Shown in pieces: positions 32,601 through 44,344 of a stretch of 64,000 nt of DNA. The notes beneath the pieces were generated by a model. It was not told the origin of the DNA, did not search any database, and was given only the letters and a program-made list of their open reading frames with translations. Within the stretch, counting starts at the first letter, position 1. Each line of letters opens with the position of its first letter. A program made the position numbers and the translations under genes. Source of the DNA: Trichosporon coremiiforme (taxonomy: Eukaryota > Basidiomycota > Tremellomycetes > Trichosporonales > Trichosporonaceae); the NCBI GenBank assembly GCA_039545355.1, contig BCJJ01000003.1, positions 1,385,092 to 1,449,091 on the forward strand. Reading direction: 5' to 3'.

Positions 32601-32885
32601 CCGACTCCCTGGGCGCCGACCTGGGAGAGGAGGAGGAGGACGCCGCCTGCATTCGCCTTGATCAGTTCGTCGAGCTTCTTCTCGGCTCTGGGGAGCGGGG
32701 TCAGCATGTCATTCGCAGTACATTCGGTCACATTCCGACAGCCAGCCAGGTCCCGTCGTCTGTCGGCTGATAAGACGGATTGGGCAGGCAACTCGGGCGA
32801 CTCACTCTTGCCGCTGGGTGTTGTCGACGCCGATGAGGGCATCGAGGATGACACTGATGTCACCGAGGAGGTGCTCGGTGGACAT
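29691..32885 (-). CDS. Importin-beta family karyopherin, Kap121/IPO5-like (short form)
   Basis: This HEAT-repeat nuclear import receptor reads on the minus strand as exons 32885..32806, 32687..32585, 32435..32234, 32113..31824, 31787..31177, 31138..30977, 30933..30620 and 30580..29691 (883 aa). The four 5' introns include unusually long ones (118, 149 and 120 nt); the rest are 36-43 nt. Family segments include SFAHDDCTEWVEEQNLDDED, WRAKYCSLTAIGTVAAGTAE, RVRYGFLFAISQLCTHLGG, VREAAAALLIHFYDYND and KEESFNVLASYVHEM, in the order expected for Kap121/importin-5. The protein is about 200 residues shorter than yeast Kap121: the first HEAT repeats appear reduced and the C-terminal repeats after the acidic loop are missing. 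Either it is a truncated paralogue or I missed exons. Confidence 0.78.
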
Positions 32886-33056
32886 GTTGCGATAGTCGGT
32901 GAAAGCTGGGCCGAGGGGATGGTTCAGTGAAAGGTACACGAACGATAGCAGCCTCACTGACCTGGCATACAACTTGACCTCCACTCAGCCCTCCACTTCC
33001 CAAAATGTCCCATTCACCTGATCCACCTGATCCACCTGCTTCCTCTCGTCTGCCCT

Positions 33057-33120
<64 letters not shown>

Positions 33121-33325
33121 GCTCTACCTTGCTCCTACCTGCCTCTGCCGATTGTGTGTGAAACGAATATGTGACACTCCCATGGCACCATCAAAAACAC
33201 ACAGACGCTTTTAAACCAAAATAATGCGAGCCTTCTAACGCGAGGACGGATAAGGAACAAAGTTGTACATTGTCTCGCGACGTGTGGTGGTAGGTGACAG
33301 TCATCAGAACCTCGACTCAAATCTT
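32886..33325. other. Intergenic with CT microsatellite
   Basis: This gap lies between the importin start and the HOG1 stop, both on the minus strand. It holds the importin promoter, the (CT)30 tract and the HOG1 3' untranslated region. Confidence 0.5.
33058..33117. repeat. Perfect (CT)30 microsatellite
   Basis: Sixty bases of uninterrupted CT dinucleotide, about 170 bases upstream of the importin start codon. It reads as (GA)n on that gene's coding strand. Confidence 0.98.
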
Positions 33326-34754
33326 CTAAGCGGCCGGAGCAGCGGTAGCAGCACCAACGTCGCCGGTAACCGGTCCCTCGGCGTCGTTCTGCGCAATGTC
33401 GCCGAGGTTGTGGAAGTCTGCCCGTTAGCCCCTGCGCCAGAATAACGCTAAGCCTAAACTTACCGAGAATATCAGAGTACATCATCACCTTCCAGGTGTC
33501 AACGGGGAGGTCCGCATCGTTGAACGACCAGTCGAACACCTCGGCGGCAACAGGCTCATCCGTGGGGTCGTGGTAGGGGGCAAGGTACTCGTGCGCCAGT
33601 CCCTCGGTCGCCGAAATACGGGTGCGGGGGTCGAAGACGAGCATCTTCTCCAGCAGGTCAAGCGACAGCGGGTCCGCGCTGGGGAACTTCGTCGCGAAGG
33701 GCACCTTCTCCCGCTTGGGCAGGCTCTGGACGAATCGGAGCGTGTTCTCGCTGGCAATCGTCTGGATAACGTCGTCAGGCGGAGTGCCAAGAAGCTCAGT
33801 GATGATCGAGAACTGGTTGACGTCTGCGCAGTCAGTGGGGCTGTCCTTGCGCCACCTGCCCTATCAGGACGCTGCGGCGCCCATTAAGGAAGAGGAAAGT
33901 CGATCAAAACTCACGGTCCTTGCCGGGGAACAGAGGCTTGCCCTCCAGCATCTCGGCGAAGATACATCCAGTGCTCCAAATGTCCACAGCAACGTCGTAC
34001 TTCTGCCAGGTCAACATGATTTCCGGCGCGCGGTAGTAGCGCGTCGAAACATAGCCGGTCATCTGGGGGTCCTGGATACGCGCAAGACCGAAGTCGCAAA
34101 TCTTGAGGTCACAGTTCTCGTTGACGAGGATGTTCGAGGGCTTCAGGTCACGGTGGACGACGCCGGCAGAGTGGACGTACTTCAGTCCACGGAGGATCTG
34201 GTACAGGAAGTACTGGATGAACTGCTTCTCCAATGGCCGAGACGTCAGGAGGCGGTGCAGGTCGGTACCAAGCAGCTCCGTGACGAAGTAGATGTCCTCG
34301 AGGGGGGAGATGAAGATGTCGCTGAGCGAGATGATCTGCAAGCCGTGCGTCAGCTCCCATCCTTCTGTCGTTACATCGCCGGCGCTTCGCTGTCTCGCAA
34401 AAGACCTCGGCTATACTCACGTTCTCATGACGGAGGTGCTTCAGGAGCTTGAGCTCGCGGTATGTCCTCTTGCTCAGAACAGGGGTGGAGAAGGGCTTCA
34501 TGATCTTCTTGATTGCCACTGATGTGCCCGAGAGCTGGTCCTTGGCCGAACTGCGTGTGGTTAGGGCTGATCAGACGAGCGTAGAGCAGTGTGCACAGGC
34601 ATTATGTTTACGCCGCCTGAGATGGCCAGCTCTGGGCCCTTCAAACTTACCAAACGAGGCCGAAGGCACCCATGCCTACGGGTTGGAGGTCGACATAACG
34701 AGTGGTGACCTCGAACACGGTTCCGAAGATCGATAGCTTGACAAAGTCGGCCAT
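33326..34754 (-). CDS. HOG1: Stress-activated MAP kinase Hog1
   Basis: This is a p38-type MAP kinase of the high-osmolarity pathway. Exons on the minus strand are 34754..34651, 34550..34421, 34335..33915, 33823..33464 and 33417..33326 (368 aa; introns 46-100 nt). The glycine-rich loop is in [15 protein letters not shown], the catalytic Lys in [11 protein letters not shown], and the catalytic loop is [15 protein letters not shown]. The activation motif is TGY ([14 protein letters not shown]), which marks the Hog1/p38 class rather than TEY kinases. The common docking region lies in [17 protein letters not shown]. The short Ala-rich C-terminus matches basidiomycete Hog1. The upstream gene-free region is about 2.9 kb, large for this window. 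Confidence 0.97.
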
Positions 34755-37611
34755 GGTGGTGAGGAGGGAAGGGGTCTAGTGGTGGGGAGGGGTGTAGAAG
34801 CTGGATTGAGTAAAATGACACCCGAGCACAACGTCGCCGAGCCGAGCGGAAGATGGATAAGCAGGGTTGAAAAGCAAGTGGAACGAATAGGCGAGTGTCA
34901 GAACCGCATCAATGTCAGCAACAGCATCGGGGTTGGGACCGTTGGGGGGGGGGGCGTTGCGGATGGCATCCAGCTCCTCCGAGAAGAGGTACTCACTCGG
35001 GTTGTGAGACAGGCAGGCTGGTTTGCTGCAACGTGTTCGGAGTCAGTCACCGGCACTGAAATGAACAGAGGCGCGCGTTTTCCAAGTATGCGTGCCAGGC
35101 GTGCCGGTTGCTGGGCGAACAGGGGCGGATCCGGTGGTGAGGGCGCTGTTCGCTGTTTGCGTGCGGTGCTAGTGGTGGCTCGATCAGACCGAGGTGGTGT
35201 GGTGGTGGATAATCAGTCGGTTGAAGGAACGCGACGGAGGACGAAGGACGTGTTGGATGTGTCGGAGCAGTCGTTGGATTGCTGGACTAGGGGAGAGTTG
35301 GATGGAGGGCAGGAGGCTTGGGAAAGATGCCAGGGACGTCACGGGGAGCCTGGGCGGTCCTGGGAGTTTTCTGGAGTAGGTCTGGTGGAGGTCGAGGAAT
35401 GAGAGAATGCGAGAGAGCGGAAACGTAAACGACAGCCGGGTATGTGGTAAGGCGTAGTGTACGATTGTAAGGTGGACGCAGTCGATAGCTGACGAAGACA
35501 CGAGCTGCGGTGTGGCCGAGGCGGGTCAGTGGTGGGGACGAGGGTGAGCGTTGGTCGAGAATGGGGTTGCAGAGCATGCACCCCGCTTCCGCTTGGTGGA
35601 CGTTGGAAGCTGTAGGTGCGCAGCGCGCAGGCTGGCAGGCTGTAGGCTGGGTCTGAGTCGCATGGGTCTGGTCCCTCAGGCCGAGACGAGACGACCCAGG
35701 GTCCGGAGACACAGGACACTCCGCGCAGGCAGGCGAGCGGCGAAAAAGGTCCCATGTCCACTCAGGCCACTCACTTACGCCCCTTAGCCGACTCGCAAGC
35801 TTTCAGCATTCAGGATCCTTCCTTCCTCGTCCAGGCTCTCTCTCCTCCCTGTCACCGGCCGACTGCCCAACCCCGGACGGCTCAGCCAACCTACCACGAC
35901 AGGGTGTTTTGCTCTTTTCTGTCCTCCCACCCCTGTCCACTTGGCCTCCCCTTCCTGATACGATCACGCTCCTTATTCATGGCCAGGCGTTCCTTCATAC
36001 TCCTGATCCTGCTGCTGGTCTCGCCTATTACCTGCCTATCCAGATGCCGGCACTCTCAATGGCAACCCCTCACCCCGCACAAGGAATACCCAGAATAGCG
36101 AGCGACAATTTCACTTGCAACAAATGGCGAGGTACAAGCATCTGTGCACCCGTGTTTCTGGCGCTGGACACGGAGATGCCGGACCCCACATGGACCGCAT
36201 CGTCTAGAGCGTTAGCGTCGTTCAAACCGTTTCCAATGCGTGCGCCTAGCGCCAGGTATGATGGCTGCCTGAAATGCCTGAGTCAGTGGAGAGACGCAGC
36301 CCCGCCTTCGCGCAATTGCGGCATTGTTCGCTCGGCGCTCGGCGCGAAGGGGCTTGTTCAACGAGGAATGACGGCGAGGCGTCGCAGCGGGCGACGGGTC
36401 AGTACCGAGATCCGTCCAGTGTCACCATCAGCTGTGCGTGTCCAATCAAGCGCGTTCCGCACGAACGCCATGCACGTCAAGTGCCCAACATGCCCAGCTG
36501 CCGTTGCGCGCTGCACGCGCTGTCGCCGCCGCACCACAGAGCAGGGGAGCAGGGTTCGCGCGCAGCCAAAGTGCAAACTCATGTTCAGTGAATGGCCACT
36601 GACTAACCTTAACCTCACGCGGACGCCAAGGCTCGTAACTGACCCGACTGGAGTTGTTCCATGTTCCAGCAGTGTCGGATGTTCCTCGCCGCGATCGCAC
36701 ACTGCTATGTCCACATACCTCGTGCCGGAAGTCGGCCGCGCGGCCAGAACTCTTGTCGGAGGTATGCAGCGATTCCCACTCCACGATTCCGGAGTTGAAC
36801 AACGAAGGAAGACACAGCTCCAACAGGCTTGCCGGGCGGCCGGCGCCGGCTCATGGGCCGGTACCTTCTGAACATCTGGTCAAAGGGGCCCAGGGGCGAA
36901 GTCTCTATGACGTAGGAACTTCGTCTCCGCGTTTGCCCAGTCACATTAGCTGCTTTTCGCTGCATCTCCTCACCTGCCGTCCTGGATGGCGGCCAGACCT
37001 CCCCTTTCGCAATATGCAGCAATGGGCTGGAAGAGCCAACAATTGTTACGCGTGTGCGTGTCGGCTGTCTTCCTCCCCCACCAACCTACTAGTGCAAAGG
37101 ATCCACCGTTCTCGATTGATCTGCAGCGCTCCTCAGTTTCAGATGACAGTGGTATGATTGAAGCACTCGAAGCTTTGAGTGAAGCGTTCGGATACCCTCT
37201 ATACTATGATTTCGTATCGATGTATTTGTGAAGTGAATGCAAAGAAAAAAGTATTGTCGAGCGTCAAAGTCCTCCGGACCCGTGTCTGCACAGCACGGGC
37301 TGTTCGACACGGATAATGAAGGAACGGGCTCGCATTTATACCAATTCCAGGTTGATGGTGCTGTAGTTCCTGGCGACTCCCATCGGGCCCTCTACCGACC
37401 CTGCTCGTCCGCTCCGTCCGCCGCGACACTTCAGGCCGCCGCTCCCATCCTCTCCAGTCCTCTAACTCCGAAGCAGCGTGTTTGCGTGCTCTGTGCCTAG
37501 GTTCGATGCGCAGCTTGAACGCGCCGGCGCTCCTGAAGGCTCATTCGCAGGGTCGAGCGCGCCTTGGAGAAGGCTAGGATCTGCGCACCCTCACCCGGCG
37601 TCTGGGTAGAT
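34755..37611. other. Long gene-free region upstream of HOG1
   Basis: About 2.86 kb separate the HOG1 start from the OPA3-family stop; both genes are on the minus strand. Open frames of 100-320 codons occur in several overlapping phases on both strands, with no recognisable domain and no consistent splice signals. GC-rich DNA gives such frames by chance. The part next to HOG1 has a G9 run near 34946. It may hold an extended promoter or untranslated leader. Confidence 0.45.
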
Positions 37612-38811
37612 TTAGCTCGGCCGCTGCGTGTCGTCGTCCTCCTCAAGAATCGCCACCTTCTTCTTCTCGACCGGAGGCTGAGTGGCAGGTCGAGCGGAGG
37701 GAGCAGGCTTTGACTCGCGAGCTGCTTGCTCCTTTGCGATCTCCCCCACAGCAGCCGCGTTCATCGCAGCGAACCCCGGGTTCAGCGGCTCGACCTTGCG
37801 CATGTCCTTGATCTCCTTCAGCACGGCACTCGGGCTCTCGTCATTGTCACCGAAAGACGTTCCGAAGCTGTCGAGCTTGTCGTTCTCTGAGCCGTCGAGG
37901 TTGCGAAGGGCGAACGGCTGCCCTGGAAGGTTCTGCAGCAGATCGTTGATCTCGCTGTCCTTGTGGCCCAGGTCAATCCAGCCCTGGCGCATGCCGTTCT
38001 GGATGACCGTTGAGAGGACCTTCTCTAGTCCCATGCTCCTGTAGTGAGGAAAGGTTTCAGCGAGCCAGTAGAACGATCACAAGGTTGATATCATCGCGAC
38101 GGCGGTCGTGTAAGTATAGCGTCAGCTTGCGCACCGGGCACAAGAAAGTCGCACTCACCTTTCTTCTAGCACGGAAACTTCTGCCTTTTCTACATTCTTT
38201 AGTTTCTCCACTTCTTCTTCGAGCGTGGCGATTTTATCGGCGACCATGTCTCGTCGTTTCGTATCCTTCCGACTTGATCGATAGGCTTCTCCTAGAATTA
38301 AACCCGCTCCTACCATGAACAGGAACGTTTCTGATAGTGTCTGTGCACCGTTCTGGATAGCTCTGCAAGGTCAGCCAAGCCTCTGAAGTCCGAAAGATTA
38401 TGCTCACTTGGCGTCGTTGAGCGGCTTGATCTTCGCGGCCTCCTCATTCAGCAAGCCCATGCGCATGCGCGCCTCGGTTCGGTGCATACGCTGCGGTCAG
38501 CGGCGTCAACTCCTGATCACATACCTGCGCCAGCTCGATACAGAGTCTGCGGAAGCTCTCATGTCTGCAAGTCGAAGGGCGGTGTTTGACAGTAGCGGCA
38601 GATAAGATAGTGCGGCGACAAGTTGATAACGGAGGAGTGGTCAGATATGGTGTTCTTCCTGCAGCTCTCTTCTCGCAGACTTACTGAGTAGCCTGAGCCT
38701 TTATCGTGTTCGCGATGGGCTTGGCAAGGGTCTGAGATCCGGGTCAGCCTCATTTGTCGTATGCCAGTGACTCACTTTCACCGCCAGAGTGAAGATCTTG
38801 ACCGACGCCAT
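37612..38811 (-). CDS. OPA3-family mitochondrial protein
   Basis: Exons on the minus strand are 38811..38776, 38731..38685, 38564..38525, 38490..38408, 38362..38159 and 38038..37612 (278 aa). The N-terminus matches the OPA3 family: MASVKIFTLAVKTLAKPIAN, then RRLCIELAQRMHRTEARMRM, a hydrophobic segment TFLFMVGAGLILGEAYRSSR, and a coiled coil (ATLEEEVEKLKNVEKAEVSV). The family is mitochondrial, at the outer or inner membrane; its biochemical role is unsettled. The last exon encodes about 140 residues of low-complexity, Ala/Pro/Glu-rich tail not found in animal OPA3. Several exons are very small (36-47 nt). Confidence 0.85.
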
Positions 38812-39646
38812 GGTCGGTCACGCGACGTCGAAGAGTTGTGTAGGATAGAAAGCGAGCCGAGTTCCAGCGTTCCAGGTGGGCAATGGGCCGGATGACCTGC
38901 TCTCTGTCGAGTTGCGATCTGCGATATGTGAGGAGGACAGTTGCAAGCTGTCGTCGCTTGAAGAGTCAGACTCGTGATATCCTCGCTACCGCCGAATTCG
39001 CTGAAAGTTGGCTGGCCGATTACGCCGTGCGCCGGTGACGCGCGTTAATTCGGCTGTTGGCAGCGAGCCAGCTTAGGCGGCCACGCGGAGGTTATTCCGA
39101 GAATAATCCAGATCTGTGGAGGCCGGTTGACGTAACCCGGGTGCCCCGGATGTTACAGATGGACATTGCTTTGTTGTCGTCGAGGAATGGACTGCCTGTT
39201 TGTGACAACGACATACGTACACTCTGCCTGTTGAAGACGAGATGAGCTCGTGGGCTTCTTCCAGTGAGTCGATTCTGTACCTACCGCTTCTGAGATGGAC
39301 GGTCGCTCGCAGAAGCATGCGGCTTGGAATCTGCATGGGCGTGTCCATGTGGCTCAGACAGCTGCTTCTGTGCTGACTTTTCTGGCGCATCCAACTGACG
39401 GAGGGGGCAGGGCTGACACCAGAACTTGAGCCCATCACCCTGTGAATCATGTCGAGAAGCACGGACCTCGACCCAACTACGAACTCACCCACAGCATTGG
39501 CCCTCAGCTCTTAACATCCGCATACACAACGCCGCAAGGCATTCTCTGCATAACACCTCCATCTGACAACAATCTGACGACTCCCCATAACAGGCTCTAC
39601 TACACATTTTTTACGAACTGTACAACCTACCTTCTAACGACAACCG
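38812..39646. other. Intergenic between divergent OPA3-family gene and RdRP
   Basis: Shared 5'-to-5' region of about 835 bases. No other gene or RNA is supported. It is AT-richer and CAA/CTC-rich just before the RdRP start, as is usual for an untranslated leader. Confidence 0.45.
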
Positions 39647-42600
39647 ATGATGAAGCTCGAAGCGCAGGGGTGGGACTTTCCGATCGACCTCGACGGACAC
39701 GGGTGGTCAAGCGACGATGGTGACTCACCAGACCCTCCTCCTGTCCCCCTCAAGGACACCATCTACCCTCTTTTACCTGACGTCGGTGCGAGGGCCGACC
39801 ATCTCGACTATCCGGCATGGGCAGCTCAGAAACTACGACAGCAGCAATCGTCATTCGAGCTGCTGAGGGCCAAACTTACCGCAACCCCCTCGCAAACCCC
39901 GCTCTACACTGGCGTTAAGACCCCTAGATCCATTCCTTCTGCGGAGACCTACACACCGCTTCCTACGACCCCCAGAAGGCGGAGCATCACCCCGCCTGAG
40001 AATGGAGTCATACCACCGCCGCGGGCCGAGACCCCCAAAACAGGTATCACTCCACAGTTCTCCAGGGTCAGTGTGAAGCAACCACCGTCGGCGCCGACAC
40101 CCGTAAGGCTACCGAAGCTGGCTCCAAAACCAACGGCCACTTGGTCATTGAATTCGCCTCTCAACGCAATTCCGGCTGGAAGCGAGTACCTGGAGGTGAT
40201 CCCTCGCAATCCTTATCAAGCCTATCTGAACAACAATGTGTCATATTTCGTTCAGTGGGAGCTCGAACGACAACTGCTGCTCGCTGGACTTACGTGGGAT
40301 AACGTCCGATTCGAAGACCTCGAAGTCTTACGGGGTGATGCGGTTACGGCCATGCCATCGGTGCCGCTGGTCGTGCAGAAAATTGGGGCGCGGGAAACCA
40401 AACTGGTCGAAGCGAACATGTCTCCTATATCGACTCGCACGCTGATCGAGATCGATCAGGAGGAGCGTTCGATTATGGATCAGGACCTGCGTGGCGTTCA
40501 TAATGACTCGAGGGACTGGTCGTACGGAGGCAAGCTCATGCTGGCTGTCAACCTCGAGTACGACACCCACCCGACCACTCCACCCAACTCCGCCGGCTCT
40601 TTCGCGGATGGGAACCCGTTTGCACCCGTATGGCCGTTCAACATGCAGCTGCAGCCTATCGAGATGCCTGGCCGTTCCAACAGGCTGGCCCGACGCTTTG
40701 GTAGCCGACGCCTCCTGTACCTGAGGTTTGGCTCTGTTCCACGTCAGCAGCGTGACCTTGTATTCGGATTGTTTCGGGGTCACGGTCTCGTGCTCTTTGG
40801 AAGGGTGTTCAGAGTGGTCTACATTCCCACAGACAGCGACACTGCGATCGCCGTTCAGGTTGACGAGGAAGCCCCTGGCGCACCAGCACTGCGGGAACCC
40901 AAAGTCTTCTCTTTCCTCCAGCTACTCGGATGTGAGTTGAGCGGAAGAGCTTTTCTAACTTGCCACAGCATACAATGACATACGTGCCAAGCCTACGCAG
41001 GCAATGGCTAAGTGGGCGGCACGGCTGCAGCTTGTCATGTCTGACAGCGTCCCGGTAGCCCGCATTGAGAGAGACATGATCAAAGTGATCCCGGACATTG
41101 TCTGCCTTACCGCCATGAACCCTTCTGACCCAGAAGCTTGCGAAATTCTGAGCGATGGCTGTGGCCTCATGTGTAAGGTTAAAAGCAGGACTTGGTGCTG
41201 ACATAGCAGCGTCTCGCTTAGCTCAGAGGATCTTACACCACCCCTTTTTCGCCGACCTTCGTTGGCCCCCATGTTCCGTGCAGATGCGCCTGGGAGGATC
41301 CAAAGGCGTGCTCTCGCTCATGAGCAGAGAGCAGGAGGCAGACTACGAAGCAGACGTGGTGTTGCGGCCGTCGATGATCAAGTCCAAGTCTGCCGCAGGC
41401 TTCTCCGATGACCCCTCGGTTCTCACTCTGGATGTGCTCAAGGTGGACGGATTGAAAGTGGGGTGTAACCTCTCTAGCGAAGCTATCATCATTATGGAGG
41501 ACAGGGGTGTTCCGCCAGAAGTGCTCATCTCCAAGGTGGAGCTTGAGTTCGAGAAGATCCGGGAAAGTCTGCTCCCGGTTCAGCTTCCTGGGGAGAACGA
41601 GGATGACGTCCGGCAACGACTCCTCCACGCTGTCTACACCCTGGGAGGTGTGAGTATTGAACGGGAGAAGCGACGCTGCCGACAGCTCGGCAAATCCACG
41701 AAGGTAGTGGGACTGTCGCTCGAGAGCACTCAGCACGACGAGCACGAGGAAGACACATCGGTGGCGGAGAAGTGAGCTCCGTTCTCGGTAAGCAGCTAAC
41801 CGCAGGTTATACCGTTGTCTGCAGAGCGGCTTCCTGCCGGACGAGTCGGTGTGGATGTCGCAGAATCTCAAGTTCATGGTCAGGTCTCTGACGGATCGCG
41901 CTGTAAGCGACTTCAAACTGCCCGTCGAACAGAGTCTCTCAGCCCTGATCGTGCCCGACACTCTGGGTGTTCTCAAGCCAGACGAAATCTACATTGCTCC
42001 TTCATCGGCCACACTCGTTAACCCAAGAACTTTACGAGTGAGTGCCCACGTCATCCCTGCTAACTCCAGCCGATGAGCTGCGTCGAAGGTGATGTTCTGA
42101 TCTTCCGGTCACCTTGCAAGCTGCCGACAGATGTGCGCAAGATGAGGGCCGTCTACCACTCCAAACTCAAGCACTTGCAGGACTGCATCGTCATGTCGGC
42201 TGACAGCGCGATGTGCACTTCCTCCCCCGCCAGTTTGCTTGCAGGTGGTGACTACGACGGAGACACAGCCACTGTGATTTGGGACGAGGAGCTTGTCAAG
42301 CCGTTCAGCAACGCGCCCGACCCGGAACTGGATGAGGAGAAGTTCCAGGCCGAGAACTTCAACAAGGAGGTCGTCGCTGTCATCGACTTCTTGCACGTCG
42401 TGAGGGCCAGATCACATGGCAAGGAAGAGGAGGTGAGAATGGCCATCAACCTGCAGCACTTCCTCCTTTGCGGCATCCTGGACCAGCAGCTGACTGGTCG
42501 GTACTCCGCCATGCACGACTATGCCGTCTACACCCTCGGACCGTCTCATCCGGTAACGGTCCGCCTTGCAAACATGTTCTGTCTCGTGCTGGACTCGAGG

Positions 42601-43475
42601 AAGTCTGGACTGACCGTGAAGCCGGAGGTCCTAAAAACAGACCTGCAGCGGTATGGAAGTCAGGAAGTTTTCTGGAGGAAGTTCAAGAAGGGACAACACG
42701 AGGGCGAGTACAACATCGCGTACGCCAAGCGCTCAAAGGATCTTCCAGAGTTCATTGTGAGTCAGACTTGCTGCATGGTTCGCTGACAAAAGATGGACAG
42801 GCTCTACGATGCTGCGAAGAGCGCGCAGCTCGAGGTACTTCGAGCCTTTCAGACGCGCGAGACCCCGGACGACTTCTCCTGTCTCTTGGACGAGTACGCT
42901 GCGTTCAAGGAATCGATGGAGGACGAGGAGACGAACCTCCAATTATCGGTATTGAACAAGCACGTCAGTGCTTGCGTGGAACTCTTACCCCTGGTTTACT
43001 TCTCCGGGGAGGACCTAAGCGAGGCATACATGAAGCGGCTGAAGAATGGGCGCTTCTACCAGCGCCAAGCGTGGTCTGTGGAAAGTGCAGCCGACGATGC
43101 GTCCATCGCATCGTCTCTCAGCTCGTCTCGGACGAACTCGTCAAAGCCTACGTCCGCGGAGATTCTCAAGCGTACGAACGATCTGAGGCAGCTGTGGACA
43201 AGCCTTCCGAAGGCTTCCAAGATTCCGCGGCTTGCGTCGCTGGGCTCAGCAAGGCTCGAGGAGTTGAAGATCATGTGCTGCATTGACATCTGCGCGCGAT
43301 CACACCGAGCCGCCAAATTACCGTGAGCTAACACGATGGGTCAAAGCTGACATTCAGGTTCGAGCTGGACTTGAACACCATGTGTAAGCTGAAAGCGCAG
43401 AGCGTTGGGAGCACCGTCACCATCGCCGAGGAGTGCGAGAGAAATCTCCGCCCCAAGCGATACAGGCGGGTCTAG
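39647..43475 (+). CDS. RNA-dependent RNA polymerase (QDE-1/Rdp1 family)
   Basis: This is a cellular RNA-dependent RNA polymerase of the RNA-silencing pathway, making double-stranded RNA for Dicer. Exons are 39647..40931, 40969..41172, 41210..41771, 41806..42037, 42070..42756, 42793..43322 and 43358..43475 (1,205 aa); the introns are 32-37 nt. The catalytic motif is in SLLAGGDYDGDTATVIWDEE, the metal-binding DxDGD of this double-psi beta-barrel family. Other conserved blocks are ILSDGCGLMSSRLAQRI, LRWPPCSVQMRLGGSKGVLS, RPMSCVEGDVLIFRSPC and VYHSKLKHLQDCIVMSADS. The N-terminal ~170 residues are Pro/Thr-rich and probably disordered. The first of two adjacent ATGs was taken. Dicer and Argonaute genes are not in the window. 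Confidence 0.95.
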
Positions 43476-43674
43476 ATGTATATAACCGAGTTTTGTGGTC
43501 ACACCCTTTCCCGAACAAATCAACGCCACTCGCAGGACAAATACTAACCATCTGGAGCATGTCGAACAACTGACAATGCTATAGGTGATGCATGGATCAG
43601 GACCGAGGGACTGCGCAATTTGAAATTCTGGGGGACCTAGGTGTGTACCCTGGCAACACGGGACAAGCAGTAAT

Positions 43675-43758
43675 TGCCCTATGGCTCAGTTGGCTAGCGC
43701 GTGGAGCTGTTATTCTTAGCATACTCCGAGGTCCACGGTTCGAGCCCGTGTGGGGCAG
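43675..43758 (+). tRNA. tRNA-Asn (GUU) with 10-nt intron, solo copy
   Basis: Acceptor TGCCCTA pairs with TGGGGCA, with discriminator G. The D-arm is GCTC/GCGC-like around AGTTGGCTA. The anticodon stem TGGAG/CTCCG has loop CTGTTA plus A after the intron, giving anticodon GTT. The intron TTCTTAGCAT lies after base 37, the standard nuclear position. The T-arm is CCACGG-TTCGAGC-CCGTG. It is about 18 kb from the array at 62-63.4 kb and shares that array's mature sequence. A T5 run (ACGTTTTTG) lies shortly downstream. Confidence 0.93.
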
Positions 43759-44344
43759 CAAGAAAACGCATAGCGTTACGTTTTTGTTTTGCTCATGTTG
43801 GCTATGCCTGCCTTTTCTTGACCTGTCTGGGCAGTTCTTCAAGGGGAATGCATGGTTGGTACAGGTTAACGTTGGAACAGGTGACACTTGAGGAGGTGCT
43901 GCGCCAAGCACAAGATTCTGGTTTTCCCTGTGCCACTCTCGCGCCGATGGACAAGGATACTAGACCGTTGTGCGGAAGGCAATGTTCACTGTTCAAGGCA
44001 GAAAGTTACGCGTCTGTGTGGGTACCCAATGCATGGGTTATTGTCTCGCTCCGTTGCTCTTCGTCATTGCAACATCGCACCGCACAGAATACCCATTGAC
44101 AGCTGGTCGACACGTCCGGTCGGCCGCGCGTTGCGTATGCTCAAAAGTCGTGCATACAGTCCAAGTCTTCCTGTGATTTCTACATAAGCTTCACCTGGAC
44201 AGTCTCCAGCCCCAGGCATCACTAACCAGTACGTGGCACCACTTGTCTCCACCCACTGACGCTCAGACTGTCTTTCTTGTCAGTCTCGTTCATCCACACT
44301 CACGAGCTTTGGAGCAACCCGCCCCCGACGGAGACGACTCCCGA
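43759..44344. other. Intergenic, tRNA-Asn to disordered-protein gene
   Basis: About 590 bases with no supported gene. It probably includes the promoter and leader of the gene starting at 44345; the frame is open upstream to 44243 without an ATG. Confidence 0.4.

Noticed and set aside
35909..36871. 320-codon frame upstream of HOG1
   Set aside because: No domain, overlapped by several other long frames in other phases, and composition unlike neighbouring proteins.
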